A stretch of 48,501 bases of DNA from a virus, in the IMG/VR virus record IMGVR_UViG_3300044568_003768, positions 1 to 48,501 of that record; one strand, 5' to 3'. Below, one piece after another: positions 1 to 7,565 of the stretch (its first letter is position 1; the number at the start of each line of letters is the position of its first letter). The notes under the pieces were generated by a model. The model was not told the origin of the DNA. It was given only the letters and a program-made list of their open reading frames with translations, and ran no database searches. The position numbers were made by a program, and so were the translations under genes.

Positions 1-1
1 C

Positions 2-193
2 TACACACTCATGTGGCTAGACAGAAAAGTCATGCCTGACTTCGTTTCTGAATCCTGCGATGGTGAAGTTTTAAGAGGAATGGAAATTCCCAAGAAGAAT
101 ATCACTATAGACAGAGTAAAGATTCTAGAAGGAACAGATTGGGCGGCAGAACCGTCCGTTCCAAAGTCCTTTGATCCCTTTGCTAACTTTTAA
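2..193 (+). CDS. C-terminal end of an unidentified protein (5' partial)
   Basis: The reading frame is open from the window edge and ends at a TAA at 191-193, so this is the tail of a longer gene and the ATG at 11 is probably internal. The visible 60 or so residues are mixed and end in SFDPFANF. I do not recognise the family. The next gene begins two bases after the stop, which suggests one operon with the replication/repair genes that follow. Confidence 0.6.
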   Translation, partial: YTLMWLDRKVMPDFVSESCDGEVLRGMEIPKKNITIDRVKILEGTDWAAEPSVPKSFDPFANF

Positions 194-195
194 CC

Positions 196-624
196 ATGGA
201 TCTATTCGACGTCATTAAAACCATCTTCAAGAAGGGAAAAGCCTGGGAGGAAGTTGGAAAGAACGATAAGGTGAAGAACTTCTTCATGATCAATCGCATC
301 ATGTCTATCCAGTTTCCCATCCAGGCAAACCAGTTCAACCACACCAAGGTTAGTCCACGTCCAGTGATCGACTGGTGGCACGACACAATGTCCAACTACT
401 ATTCTAAAACTCCCCCCTGGATCTTCACCAAGACTAAGAAGAAAGAGGGAAAGGACGAGAAGAAAGTTGATTTTTCGGACTATGAGGAGACCGAGAAGTT
501 TATCATGAAGAGATTTGAAGTTTCCAAAAGAGAGCTATCGGAATTGAAGAAATTCTACCCACAAAAATATGAATCTTGGCTTAAAGAGTTAGATAGTCAA
601 ATTAAATCAATCAACAAAGAATAA
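196..624 (+). CDS. Small basic protein, possible clamp-loader small subunit (gp62-like)
   Basis: This 142-residue protein has an INRIMS motif (about residues 33-38), then an AN-FN segment, a DWW and a TPPWIFTKTKKK stretch. It ends in a helical domain (FEVSKRELSELKKFYP). Cyanophage gp62 proteins, the small subunits of the T4-type sliding-clamp loader, share this plan: a short protein with a conserved N-R-x-x-S near the start, a basic middle and a C-terminal helical pair. That comparison is from memory and is weak. It starts two bases after the previous stop and lies near repair genes, which fits a replication role. It could equally be an unrelated small phage protein. Confidence 0.4.
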   Translation: MDLFDVIKTIFKKGKAWEEVGKNDKVKNFFMINRIMSIQFPIQANQFNHTKVSPRPVIDWWHDTMSNYYSKTPPWIFTKTKKKEGKDEKKVDFSDYEETEKFIMKRFEVSKRELSELKKFYPQKYESWLKELDSQIKSINKE

Positions 625-641
625 AGTAAAATATATAAGGT

Positions 642-1175
642 ATGAAGGCGGAGCATTCGAAATTAATGGACAAGGTTGTACAGAACCTAGACTGGGACTC
701 AATCTTGGCAGTACATAAGGTTTTTAAGATGGGAGTAGGAGAGGGAAACGAGATTATCCCTGGTCTGAAGAGGAAACCCTATTCAGAATCTCTGAGCAAG
801 ACGGATCTCAAGAACGAGCTTAAGACCTTAATTAAGCACGCAATAGAAAATCACGTTCCTCAGATTTCTTATGGGCACTGGATCATCTATTGGGTCAGCG
901 ACGAGTGGGATGTTGATTTCAACGAGGAGATCGACGAGGAAGAATTGGACGACGAGGAATTTGATTTTGTGATGGAACCTCAGCTGGAGGTAATCTATTC
1001 CCCACAGAGAATAAATCTCAGAGGTGAGTTTAGCGCCCCCGAAGGAGACAAGAAAGAGTATGTGAATCTAGAGGACATGCTAGAGAAGGCGATCAAGAAT
1101 GAGGAGTATGAACTTGCAACTAAGATCAGAGATTTGATCAAGAATCAAAATAAAGAAAAAAAATTAGATAAATAG
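642..1175 (+). CDS. Unknown acidic protein with a C-terminal UVR-type motif
   Basis: A 177-residue protein. Residues about 95-112 are strongly acidic (E/D-rich). The C-terminal helix pair at about 141-167 (LEDMLEKAIKNEEYELATKI) matches the UVR motif, the coiled-coil interaction motif of UvrB, UvrC and ClpC-type proteins, with the usual pattern of alternating acids and A-x-x-x-R-D. The rest is not recognised. A UVR motif in a neighbourhood of DNA-repair genes suggests protein-protein contacts in repair, but such motifs also occur in unrelated small proteins. The sequence ATATATAAGG lies just before the ATG, possibly a weak ribosome site (AAGG) or a very close promoter. Confidence 0.6.
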   Translation: MKAEHSKLMDKVVQNLDWDSILAVHKVFKMGVGEGNEIIPGLKRKPYSESLSKTDLKNELKTLIKHAIENHVPQISYGHWIIYWVSDEWDVDFNEEIDEEELDDEEFDFVMEPQLEVIYSPQRINLRGEFSAPEGDKKEYVNLEDMLEKAIKNEEYELATKIRDLIKNQNKEKKLDK

Positions 1176-1193
1176 TCTAAACAATTTCTAACT

Positions 1194-1679
1194 TTGAAGC
1201 ACATTATCCCAATTAACGAGTTTTTTCAGGACGCTGGAGTCTTTGGCGACACCTACGGGTACGGAGGAGCAAATGGGGTATTTAAGGTTACCTATAAGCC
1301 CTACAAGGACTTATCGGTTTCTGTTGGACCCGATCCAGATGTTCCTAGACACATCAAAGGATCTCAGTTTCAAGTTGGAGACTATGTAATCGCAAGACCT
1401 ATCGATTCCAAGAAGAAGATTGCCGGTATGGTGATCAAGAACGTTCTTGGAACAGACGGAAAGACCTACAAGTATTTTGTTCAGATCAAGACTAAGAACA
1501 AAAAAGAGGAAGAAGTCGTTGAGGTTGCACCTAGCACAATTAAATTCCTGGACATGGGAGACAGGGGACACCAGCAGATTGCTGCCCAGTACAACATGAG
1601 TCAACTTCCAGGGGATGTCTACAATTCTCCGGACGTTTACGACAACAACGTCGGTGGAGAACAGGCGGACGGATCTTAA
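1194..1679 (+). CDS. Unknown protein with TTG start and a capsid-targeting-like N-terminus
   Basis: This 161-residue protein has no ATG near its beginning; the TTG at 1194 is the best start and gives MKHIIPINEFFQDAG. That beginning resembles the N-terminal peptides of several head-region proteins downstream and the T4 capsid-targeting peptide (MKTYQEF type). Residues about 55-115 alternate hydrophobic and charged residues like a small SH3/KOW-type barrel (FQVGDYVIARP onward). The C-terminus is polar and Asn/Asp-rich. It lies in the same frame as the upstream gene, separated by one TAG at 1173-1175. Function unknown; a minor virion protein is possible. Confidence 0.6.
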   Translation: MKHIIPINEFFQDAGVFGDTYGYGGANGVFKVTYKPYKDLSVSVGPDPDVPRHIKGSQFQVGDYVIARPIDSKKKIAGMVIKNVLGTDGKTYKYFVQIKTKNKKEEEVVEVAPSTIKFLDMGDRGHQQIAAQYNMSQLPGDVYNSPDVYDNNVGGEQADGS

Positions 1680-1722
1680 TCCTTTTTGAAACCCTTTCTT
1701 TCGGTCCTTCTATAAAGCTTAT

Positions 1723-2610
1723 ATGCTTTTAAACCGTACAGCCCATAGGATAGGATACCTCGGTTCTAGAAAGTCTTGGAACGATAAAAAAATAGAGTCT
1801 CTGAATCAATTCTTAGATTTCATCATCTTTCACATTAACTTCAACACACATAATGGAATCCAAGCATTCTGCGTCGACGCGATCGACCTAAACCTGGATC
1901 AGATGGATTTTTCCGGGATAGAAGAAGATTCTCTAGAACAGGAGAAGATCGATGTCATTTCAAATTTTCTCTCTTTTAATAAATCCCGTCTTTTCTTTTT
2001 CGTTGGAAAGACTCATTTTCTGGGAAGCCAGATTACTGAAGTCGTCGAAGAGACTAAGACCAACCTCGGAAAGCTAGCAGATTTTCTGGAGCTTGTTGGG
2101 ATTCAAGATCCCTGCATCCTAGTAAGAGTTGGAAGCGCATATGGAAATAGAAGAGAAACTCTGAGTAGATTCTGCAAAGAGGTCAATTCCCTCCCCGCTA
2201 GAATTTCCTCCAGACTGGCAGTCGTGAATGACGAGAAGCCAAGCCTCTTTTCTGTTACCGATCTTCTCTCTGGGGTCTTCTATTCCGCCAAGATTCCCAT
2301 CTGCTTTAGATTTCTACCCCACCAGTTCAACGACGGTGGACTCACCACCAGAGAGGCTCTCTTCTTGAGTTCTTCTACCTGGAAAGAGGGAACAAAGCCC
2401 GTCTTCATCTACGGTGAACCTGAAACCACTGACGAATTCGGTGCACCATCTAGTCCAAGTACATCTGCTAGCCTAAGCTTTAGAATCCCAACCTTTAATC
2501 TGGAGACGGATATTATTCTGGACTGCACGGAAAGAGACGAGGCCTGTCTAAAGTACATGAGAGAAAATAAAGCTCTAAAACCCATAGTTATCAACAAAAT
2601 CACAGACTAA
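1723..2610 (+). CDS. UV damage endonuclease (UvdE/UvsE)-like TIM-barrel protein with lost metal ligands
   Basis: The 295 residues follow the UvdE family along most of their length: RIGYLG near the N-terminus, the segment at 89-95, ILVRVGSAYGN (132-142), ethe LPARISSRLAVVND region (157-170), a late TTREALFLSSSTW stretch (208-220) and DIILDCTERDEACL near the end. UvdE enzymes nick DNA 5' of UV photoproducts using a cluster of metal ions. Here nearly every ligand position appears changed: the HPGQ His is Phe93, the LHxGG His is Arg135, the LENDE Glu is Val168, and in the FDNxHH block Asp is Arg196 and the first His is Pro199; only His200 remains. It is probably non-catalytic or has another role. 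Fold call is firm, activity is doubtful. Confidence 0.7.
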   Translation: MLLNRTAHRIGYLGSRKSWNDKKIESLNQFLDFIIFHINFNTHNGIQAFCVDAIDLNLDQMDFSGIEEDSLEQEKIDVISNFLSFNKSRLFFFVGKTHFLGSQITEVVEETKTNLGKLADFLELVGIQDPCILVRVGSAYGNRRETLSRFCKEVNSLPARISSRLAVVNDEKPSLFSVTDLLSGVFYSAKIPICFRFLPHQFNDGGLTTREALFLSSSTWKEGTKPVFIYGEPETTDEFGAPSSPSTSASLSFRIPTFNLETDIILDCTERDEACLKYMRENKALKPIVINKITD

Positions 2611-2615
2611 GACCG

Positions 2616-2623
2616 TATATTTG
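2616..2623 (+). promoter_or_regulatory. Bacteroidota-type -7 box TATATTTG before the glycosylase gene
   Basis: TATATTTG fits the Bacteroidota -7 consensus TAnnTTTG and lies 13 bases before the ATG at 2637. It shares ACCGTATATTTGT with the other copy at 16228. No clear TTTG -33 element is seen. Confidence 0.6.
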
Positions 2624-2636
2624 TTCAACTAAGAAT

Positions 2637-3428
2637 ATGCCAGAATTAGCTGAAGTAAGATTGACAGCCGACTACGTAAATAGAATGGTTGAGAAGAAGA
2701 CCTTTTTTGAGGTTAGAAAAAATCCATCCCACAAGGGAAAGTTATTTGAACATCCAGATTCTTTTAGAATCTCTGCAGTTTCTAGAGGGAAAGAATTTAA
2801 ACTTCTGCTGGAGCACTCAAGAGGAACCGAGCATCTGCTCATGACCATGGGGATGTCCGGATACTTTAAAGTGACCCCAACTGGAGAAGAAATTAAACAC
2901 TCCCATCTCATGTTCGATGCGGAAGACGGAACTACTCTATCCTTCGTCGATGTTAGAAGATTTGGTAAATGGTCTTTTAATGATTGGAATAAAGACAGAG
3001 GTCCTGACCCGGTCAACGACAAGAAAGGGTTCATCGACTATGTTATGTCTAACATCAACAAACCGGCATTCAACAAGCCCCTTCACGAGGTGCTGATGAA
3101 CCAGAAGTACTTTAACGGGATCGGAAATTATCTCAGAGCAGAAATCATCTACAAGCTAGTTGATGTAGACCCTTTCCAGCCGGCTAGAGATGCAATCCTG
3201 TCGGACAGAGGATCAGACCTACTGGAACTCTGTTCTAAGATACCTTATGAAGCCTATCTTTTGGGTGGCGGGAATTTATACACCTGGGAGACTCCACAGG
3301 GGATTGAGATTCACACCTCTTTGGGATCTTGGACCGATTGGATGCAGTGCTACGGAAACCCCTCAATGGAGAAGATTCTAGACAATATTGGAAGAAGATT
3401 TTGGTTCGACCCTAAATGGAAAAAATAA
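2637..3428 (+). CDS. Fpg/Nei-family DNA glycosylase with zincless finger
   Basis: A base-excision repair glycosylase/AP lyase of 263 residues, the usual family size. The N-terminus MPELAEV gives the catalytic Pro2 and Glu3. SRGKEF supplies the beta-hairpin lysine (Lys52). MTMGMSG (70-75 region) and DVRRFG (105-110) are the void-filling and intercalation loops. The helix-two-turn-helix is at 154-175 (GIGNYLRAEI). The C-terminal finger keeps GRRFWF (252-257) but has no cysteine pairs, so it is a zincless finger like that of NEIL1 and the mimiviral Nei1. It follows the UvdE-like gene and has its own TATATTTG box. The stop is one base before the next ATG. Substrates are probably oxidised bases; the exact preference cannot be read. 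Confidence 0.9.
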   Translation: MPELAEVRLTADYVNRMVEKKTFFEVRKNPSHKGKLFEHPDSFRISAVSRGKEFKLLLEHSRGTEHLLMTMGMSGYFKVTPTGEEIKHSHLMFDAEDGTTLSFVDVRRFGKWSFNDWNKDRGPDPVNDKKGFIDYVMSNINKPAFNKPLHEVLMNQKYFNGIGNYLRAEIIYKLVDVDPFQPARDAILSDRGSDLLELCSKIPYEAYLLGGGNLYTWETPQGIEIHTSLGSWTDWMQCYGNPSMEKILDNIGRRFWFDPKWKK

Positions 3429-3429
3429 T

Positions 3430-4125
3430 ATGATTAAGAAAGAAGACTTAAAAAACATCGTCTACTTTGATGTAGAAACTGCAGGAGCATATCCCACCCA
3501 CGAGGATCTTGTGCAGACAAATCCAAGACTTGCAAAGCTATGGGAGAAGAGGGCAAAGTATTTTAGAGGAACAAATCCAGAACTAGCAGAGATGACAGAC
3601 TCTGAGATCTACTCTCAGAAGGCAGGGCTGGAAGCAGAGTTCGGCAGGGTTGTCTGCGTTTCTTTTGGAATATGGGATAATGGAGAACACAGAATGACGT
3701 CGTTCTACGGGGAAGACGAGAAGGAAATTTTAGAGAAGACCAATAAGGTGTTAGCCAATGCATCTGCTAAAGGGATGAAAATCTGCGGGCACAACATCAA
3801 GATCTTTGATGTTCCCTTCTTAGGAAAGAAGATGATCTTCAATGGAATGACCCCACCACCAAATCTCCAGCTCTGGGACAAGAAGCCTTGGGAAGTTCCA
3901 ATCCTGGACACCTCCGAGTTCTTCTCGTTCGGAAGTTGGTCTCATAAATTCTTGGGTTTAGATCTGCTTGCTTGTTCTCTGGGAATAGATTCTCCTAAAG
4001 AAGACATCGACGGATCCCAGGTTCACGGAACTTTCTGGGTCGAAAAAGCCTACGATAGGATCAAAGAATACTGCGAGAGAGACGTCATTACAGTGATGGA
4101 CGTTCTACAGAAAGTCTCCAGGTAA
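3430..4125 (+). CDS. 3'-5' exonuclease of the DEDDy superfamily (PolB-proofreading type)
   Basis: A 231-residue nuclease that should remove nucleotides from DNA 3' ends with two metal ions. Motif I is YFDVET (Asp14, Glu16), motif II is GHNIKIFDVPFL (Asp127) and motif III is YCERD (Tyr214, Asp218), giving the DEDDy signature. The segment between motifs I and II (NPRLAKLWEKRAKYF) is typical of the predicted stand-alone PolB-like exonucleases. The ATG at 3430 is chosen over an upstream in-frame TTG at 3388, because the latter would overlap the glycosylase gene by 41 bases. It is coupled to the glycosylase gene and is the last gene before the terminator at 4141-4184. A repair or end-trimming role is inferred from the neighbours. 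Confidence 0.85.
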   Translation: MIKKEDLKNIVYFDVETAGAYPTHEDLVQTNPRLAKLWEKRAKYFRGTNPELAEMTDSEIYSQKAGLEAEFGRVVCVSFGIWDNGEHRMTSFYGEDEKEILEKTNKVLANASAKGMKICGHNIKIFDVPFLGKKMIFNGMTPPPNLQLWDKKPWEVPILDTSEFFSFGSWSHKFLGLDLLACSLGIDSPKEDIDGSQVHGTFWVEKAYDRIKEYCERDVITVMDVLQKVSR

Positions 4126-4140
4126 TTTTACCTGAAATAA

Positions 4141-4184
4141 AGAAGGGATTATTTGGATATATAAAGTTCAAATAATCCTTTTTT
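4141..4184 (+). terminator. Intrinsic terminator with a promoter-like box in its loop
   Basis: GGATTATTTG (4146-4155) pairs perfectly with CAAATAATCC (4169-4178), extended by A-T pairs, and is followed by a T run to 4184. The 13-base loop holds GATATATA (4156-4163). It ends the repair operon. Confidence 0.8.
4156..4163 (+). promoter_or_regulatory. Putative phage late promoter GATATATA
   Basis: GATATATA, 21 bases before the GTG of the nucleotidyltransferase gene, in the loop of a terminator. The same octamer precedes six other units at 19-31 bases. Confidence 0.6.
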
Positions 4185-4979
4185 GTGGAGTTAGTAAAAA
4201 AATTCAACGATTACTTTCTGCTAGAAAAGCAACTCAATGCTTTCTATCACGATGAGCTAAATCCTAAGTTTTGGACTAAGCATGTGTCTAAGGACGGATC
4301 TAAAGAAAAGTGGACGATCGATCCGATCATCAGGAAGAAGCTTCTAAAGATCGGAAACGAATTCTACGACAAATTTGGTGATGTAATAGGGAAGGCGCCA
4401 ATAGTGGACATACAGCTGACCGGGTCCCTTGCAAACTACAACTATACAGATTTTTCTGATCTCGATCTACACGTTCTAGTAGACTTCAACAAGATCGACG
4501 CTCCCAATAAGGTTCTAAAGGCTGCGGTCGATGGAATCAGATTTGTTTGGAACACGAGGCACGACATCAAGATGAGAGGATATGACATCGAAGTTTATCT
4601 TCAGGACTCGAAAGAGCCTCACACTGCTTCTGGTTTATTCTCTTTGAAAGACAACAAATGGATTAGAACCCCCAAGTTCGATCCTCCGATGGTAGACGAA
4701 GACGATGTGGACAAAAAGGCGGACGGAATCAAGCAGGACATCAACAACTACGAGGCTAAACTCGTCACTGCTTCTGATCTACCCAAAGATTCTAGAAATC
4801 TGCACAAGAGGGCGAATGCTCTGAAGGAGAAGATCCATAAGATGAGAAAAGAGGGTTTACAAAAGGGTGGAGAGTTCGCAGTGGGCAATCTCGCCTTTAA
4901 GAAGCTCAGAAACGACGGATATATAGAAAAGTTGATTAACGTCATTTCTGAAGCATATGATAGAATCTACACAGAATAA
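4185..4979 (+). CDS. Polymerase-beta-type nucleotidyltransferase, possible internal head protein
   Basis: A 264-residue protein with the nucleotidyltransferase signature TGSLANYNYTDFSDLDLHV: Gly80-Ser81 followed by Asp92 and Asp94, the two metal-binding acids, and a likely third acid in YDIEVYLQ (Glu136). Members transfer nucleotides to RNA, proteins or small molecules; the substrate cannot be told here. The start is a GTG at 4185 because no ATG is available. The N-terminus MELVKKFNDYFLLEK resembles T4 capsid-targeting peptides, and the gene begins a unit that continues into head genes, so it may be packaged and injected, as T4 Alt is. The C-terminus has VISEAYD, a possible maturation-protease site. 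The fold call is good; packaging is inference. Confidence 0.75.
   Translation: MELVKKFNDYFLLEKQLNAFYHDELNPKFWTKHVSKDGSKEKWTIDPIIRKKLLKIGNEFYDKFGDVIGKAPIVDIQLTGSLANYNYTDFSDLDLHVLVDFNKIDAPNKVLKAAVDGIRFVWNTRHDIKMRGYDIEVYLQDSKEPHTASGLFSLKDNKWIRTPKFDPPMVDEDDVDKKADGIKQDINNYEAKLVTASDLPKDSRNLHKRANALKEKIHKMRKEGLQKGGEFAVGNLAFKKLRNDGYIEKLINVISEAYDRIYTE
4918..4925 (+). promoter_or_regulatory. Intragenic GATATATA box
   Basis: GATATATA near the 3' end of the nucleotidyltransferase gene, 64 bases before the next ATG at 4990. It could be a weak internal late promoter or chance; the spacing is longer than at the intergenic boxes. Confidence 0.3.
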
Positions 4980-4989
4980 AAGATACTAA

Positions 4990-7479
4990 ATGATAGTCTT
5001 ATTTAAAAAAGGAGAAACTTATAAAGCAGGCGGAGCTTTCCCCGTGGTGAGCATTCCAGTGGAAGCCCAAGGAGAGAAGAAAGACTTTAACGATTTCCAG
5101 TGGTGGGCACCGACCGACAAGTGGAACACCTGGCTGAAGGCTAACCCTAGAAGCTGGCAGGCTGAATCGGAAGAAACCGAAAAAGATTTCAAAAAGAGAC
5201 TATACGAATCCCTGGTCGAAGAAGGCGAGATAGATTCTAAAGTTTTAGACTTTACCTCTTTTAACTCACTCCTAGAGGCAGATGCTGCTGGGTCGGGTTC
5301 TTCTGTGAGCGTTTCTTCTGCAGAACAGCCAACCGAGGAACAGAAGAAAAATTACACTAAATTTGTTTTTGCCTATAATAGACTAAAAGAAGGCGGAAAA
5401 ATAAAAGATGAACTAAATGCAGCTTCTCTTAAAAAAGGAGAAGACTATGCGATCATCTGGGATCTACCGGGAAATACCGGTGCACCAGTAGTAGAAACTA
5501 GACAGGCCTACAGATCCAAAGTTGTTTCTGATCTTCCCAACGGGGTACTAGTGAAAATTGACGAGACCATTCCGTTCGGAAAATTCCAAGAGGAATCCGA
5601 TGCAGGAAATATCCTCATGAAAATAGCAGGATTTGGAAGTCAAATCCTAGCCGGAGGACTTACCGCAGCTGCAGCTATTGGAGGTGGAATTTGGGCGACT
5701 AAATCCATTGCTTCTAGGCTTTCTGCAAGGAAGGCAATCAGCGGAGGAACTTCCTGGCTTTCTAGAATTATTGGAGGGGGAGCAGAAAAAGCAGTCGCAT
5801 CAAATGCTTCGACCGCTGCAGTTGATGCAGCAGCAGCTACGGAACTAGAACTGGCAACCGGAGTAGGTGCGGAAGCACTAGGTGCAAGCGAGATTGCAGT
5901 AGGAGCAGCAGTTCCAGCAGCTGCAGAAGGCGGAGCGGGAGCAGCAACTATTGCAGCTGCAGAAAGCAACCCGGTAGGATGGATAGTCACAGCAGCTGTG
6001 ATTGCCGCAGGAACAATCCAAAGACTTGTTAACTGGACATCAGATGCTCAAGCTCCTAGACTCGGTCAAATCGAGGACGAGGGATGGGCGAGAGATTCAT
6101 TTATGCCTGGCACCATTCCGGACGGAGAAGCAATTACCATCTGCTGGACACAAGACGCAGGAAACAGTTGGTTTACTGATATTCTTTGGAACGAAGACAC
6201 CAGAACAACCATGGATCTAATTAAACTTGGAAACTTCAAAGGCAGATCTATTTTCTTGTTGGTTCAAATAAACTCTAAAGAGTATGATGCAGTTCTAAAG
6301 TCTAAAGAAATGATACTTCTTTCTTTTGATGGGAATGCAAAGTTCGAGAGGGGATACTTCGACAACGACGATCTAGAATTTGAAATGATCGCAGTTGAGA
6401 AGGGGGAATCTAATAATTTCATCAGCACAATCTTCGAGGGCTACTGCACTTGGGACGAGATGGAAGGAGCATACAGAGGAGCAGATGATTCTTTCGTTGG
6501 GGTTCCCGAGAATGCACCAGATGAATATTCTTTCCACTACAAACTAGGAAAAGGAGACAGAGACATAAACGTCACAGGAACACTGATTAAAGATATTGGA
6601 TCTTTGGATGTTATGAAAACAACATTTGTTGCCGGAAGCCCAACACCAAATGAATCTGCGTCAACTTTTAGGCTAGATATAGACTGGAAAAAAATCTCTG
6701 AATCCTCTGGGGTTCTTAGCTTTTCCGATTTCTCTAAACTTCCTTTAACTATGGTTCCAACCTTCGAGGCAGAAGGAGAAGAAGCATCAGCCGTAAAGAC
6801 TGACCCAGAAAAGGAAAATAAATATTTAACTCAGACCGAAAAAATTGCAGCATACGAGGTTAAGACCATCGAATTTGCCGACAAGGCTTTAGAAGATCAA
6901 CAACTTCCTGACCTAAAGACGTTTATAGTTCCTAACAATTATCTGGAAGCTACAGATAACGAGGAGATCGTGGTTCAACCAATCCAGGATGTAACCCTAA
7001 AGTACCCTAGAAGAGGAACTATCTCTGTAGAATCTGATGCTGCTCCAGAACCAGTTCCGGTTGGAGCAACTGGTGAGCCAGAAGTTGAAGGAGGAGTTCC
7101 GATCGAGGTTACTACAGACGAAGTGAAGATCAAATACAAAGACAATCCTGAGATTTTAAACAAGATTGGAATAGATGATTCCACCAAGATCAAGGATAAA
7201 GACAAAGATGACAAAATTAAGTTCTTAGACATGATCACTCCCGAAGAAAAGAAGGAAATTGGAATAGAAGATTGGGATTGGATTAAAAAGGTAAAAATTT
7301 ACAAAGACGGAAAGACGGGAGAACCCTACCTAATTAAGTTTAAATCTGGAGGCTTAGATTCAGATAGGAGAAGAAAAATCACTGCTGAAGACTCAAATTT
7401 TGATACTGCTCTAAAGGTTGCAAACCGAATTCAAGCGGGTTTCACTCAGGTTGAGGACAAGGATTCTGAAGAAAAGTAA
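4990..7479 (+). CDS. Unknown 829-residue virion-type protein with Ala/Gly-rich hydrophobic segments
   Basis: Not recognised. The N-terminal 100 residues are Trp-rich and polar and end in FTSFNSLLEADAAG, which looks like a capsid-targeting peptide with a protease site at Glu96|Ala97. Residues 207-236 and 326-345 are hydrophobic enough to span a membrane, and the 80 residues between and around them are roughly half Ala/Gly. Residues 360-620 are probably beta-rich. The C-terminal 200 residues are charged (K/D/E-rich) with an acidic, Pro/Val linker. Its place directly before the prohead protease suggests a head or connector protein; membrane-like helices suggest a protein ejected with DNA. A tape-measure role is unlikely because the tail genes lie elsewhere. 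Function is inference. Confidence 0.65.
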   Translation: MIVLFKKGETYKAGGAFPVVSIPVEAQGEKKDFNDFQWWAPTDKWNTWLKANPRSWQAESEETEKDFKKRLYESLVEEGEIDSKVLDFTSFNSLLEADAAGSGSSVSVSSAEQPTEEQKKNYTKFVFAYNRLKEGGKIKDELNAASLKKGEDYAIIWDLPGNTGAPVVETRQAYRSKVVSDLPNGVLVKIDETIPFGKFQEESDAGNILMKIAGFGSQILAGGLTAAAAIGGGIWATKSIASRLSARKAISGGTSWLSRIIGGGAEKAVASNASTAAVDAAAATELELATGVGAEALGASEIAVGAAVPAAAEGGAGAATIAAAESNPVGWIVTAAVIAAGTIQRLVNWTSDAQAPRLGQIEDEGWARDSFMPGTIPDGEAITICWTQDAGNSWFTDILWNEDTRTTMDLIKLGNFKGRSIFLLVQINSKEYDAVLKSKEMILLSFDGNAKFERGYFDNDDLEFEMIAVEKGESNNFISTIFEGYCTWDEMEGAYRGADDSFVGVPENAPDEYSFHYKLGKGDRDINVTGTLIKDIGSLDVMKTTFVAGSPTPNESASTFRLDIDWKKISESSGVLSFSDFSKLPLTMVPTFEAEGEEASAVKTDPEKENKYLTQTEKIAAYEVKTIEFADKALEDQQLPDLKTFIVPNNYLEATDNEEIVVQPIQDVTLKYPRRGTISVESDAAPEPVPVGATGEPEVEGGVPIEVTTDEVKIKYKDNPEILNKIGIDDSTKIKDKDKDDKIKFLDMITPEEKKEIGIEDWDWIKKVKIYKDGKTGEPYLIKFKSGGLDSDRRRKITAEDSNFDTALKVANRIQAGFTQVEDKDSEEK

Positions 7480-7532
7480 TAAAACCTTATCAAATACGTT
7501 AAAAAATAATCAATTTTTTCTTAGGAAAGGTA

Positions 7533-7540
7533 GATATATA
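7533..7540 (+). promoter_or_regulatory. Putative phage late promoter GATATATA for the protease-capsid unit
   Basis: GATATATA in the 86-base gap, 25 bases before the ATG at 7566. The leader after it is A-rich (ACAAACATAAAAATAC), as expected for strong Shine-Dalgarno-free translation. Confidence 0.65.
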
Positions 7541-7565
7541 ACAAACATAAAAATACAAAGTAGAA

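Noticed and set aside
5640-5990. Ala/Pro-rich minus-strand open frame
   Set aside because: It is the shadow of the Ala/Gly-rich part of the plus-strand gene; no independent signal.
7501-7519. AT-only inverted repeat (AAAAAAT/ATTTTTT) before the protease unit
   Set aside because: No G-C pairs and no separate T run, so it is too weak to call a terminator.
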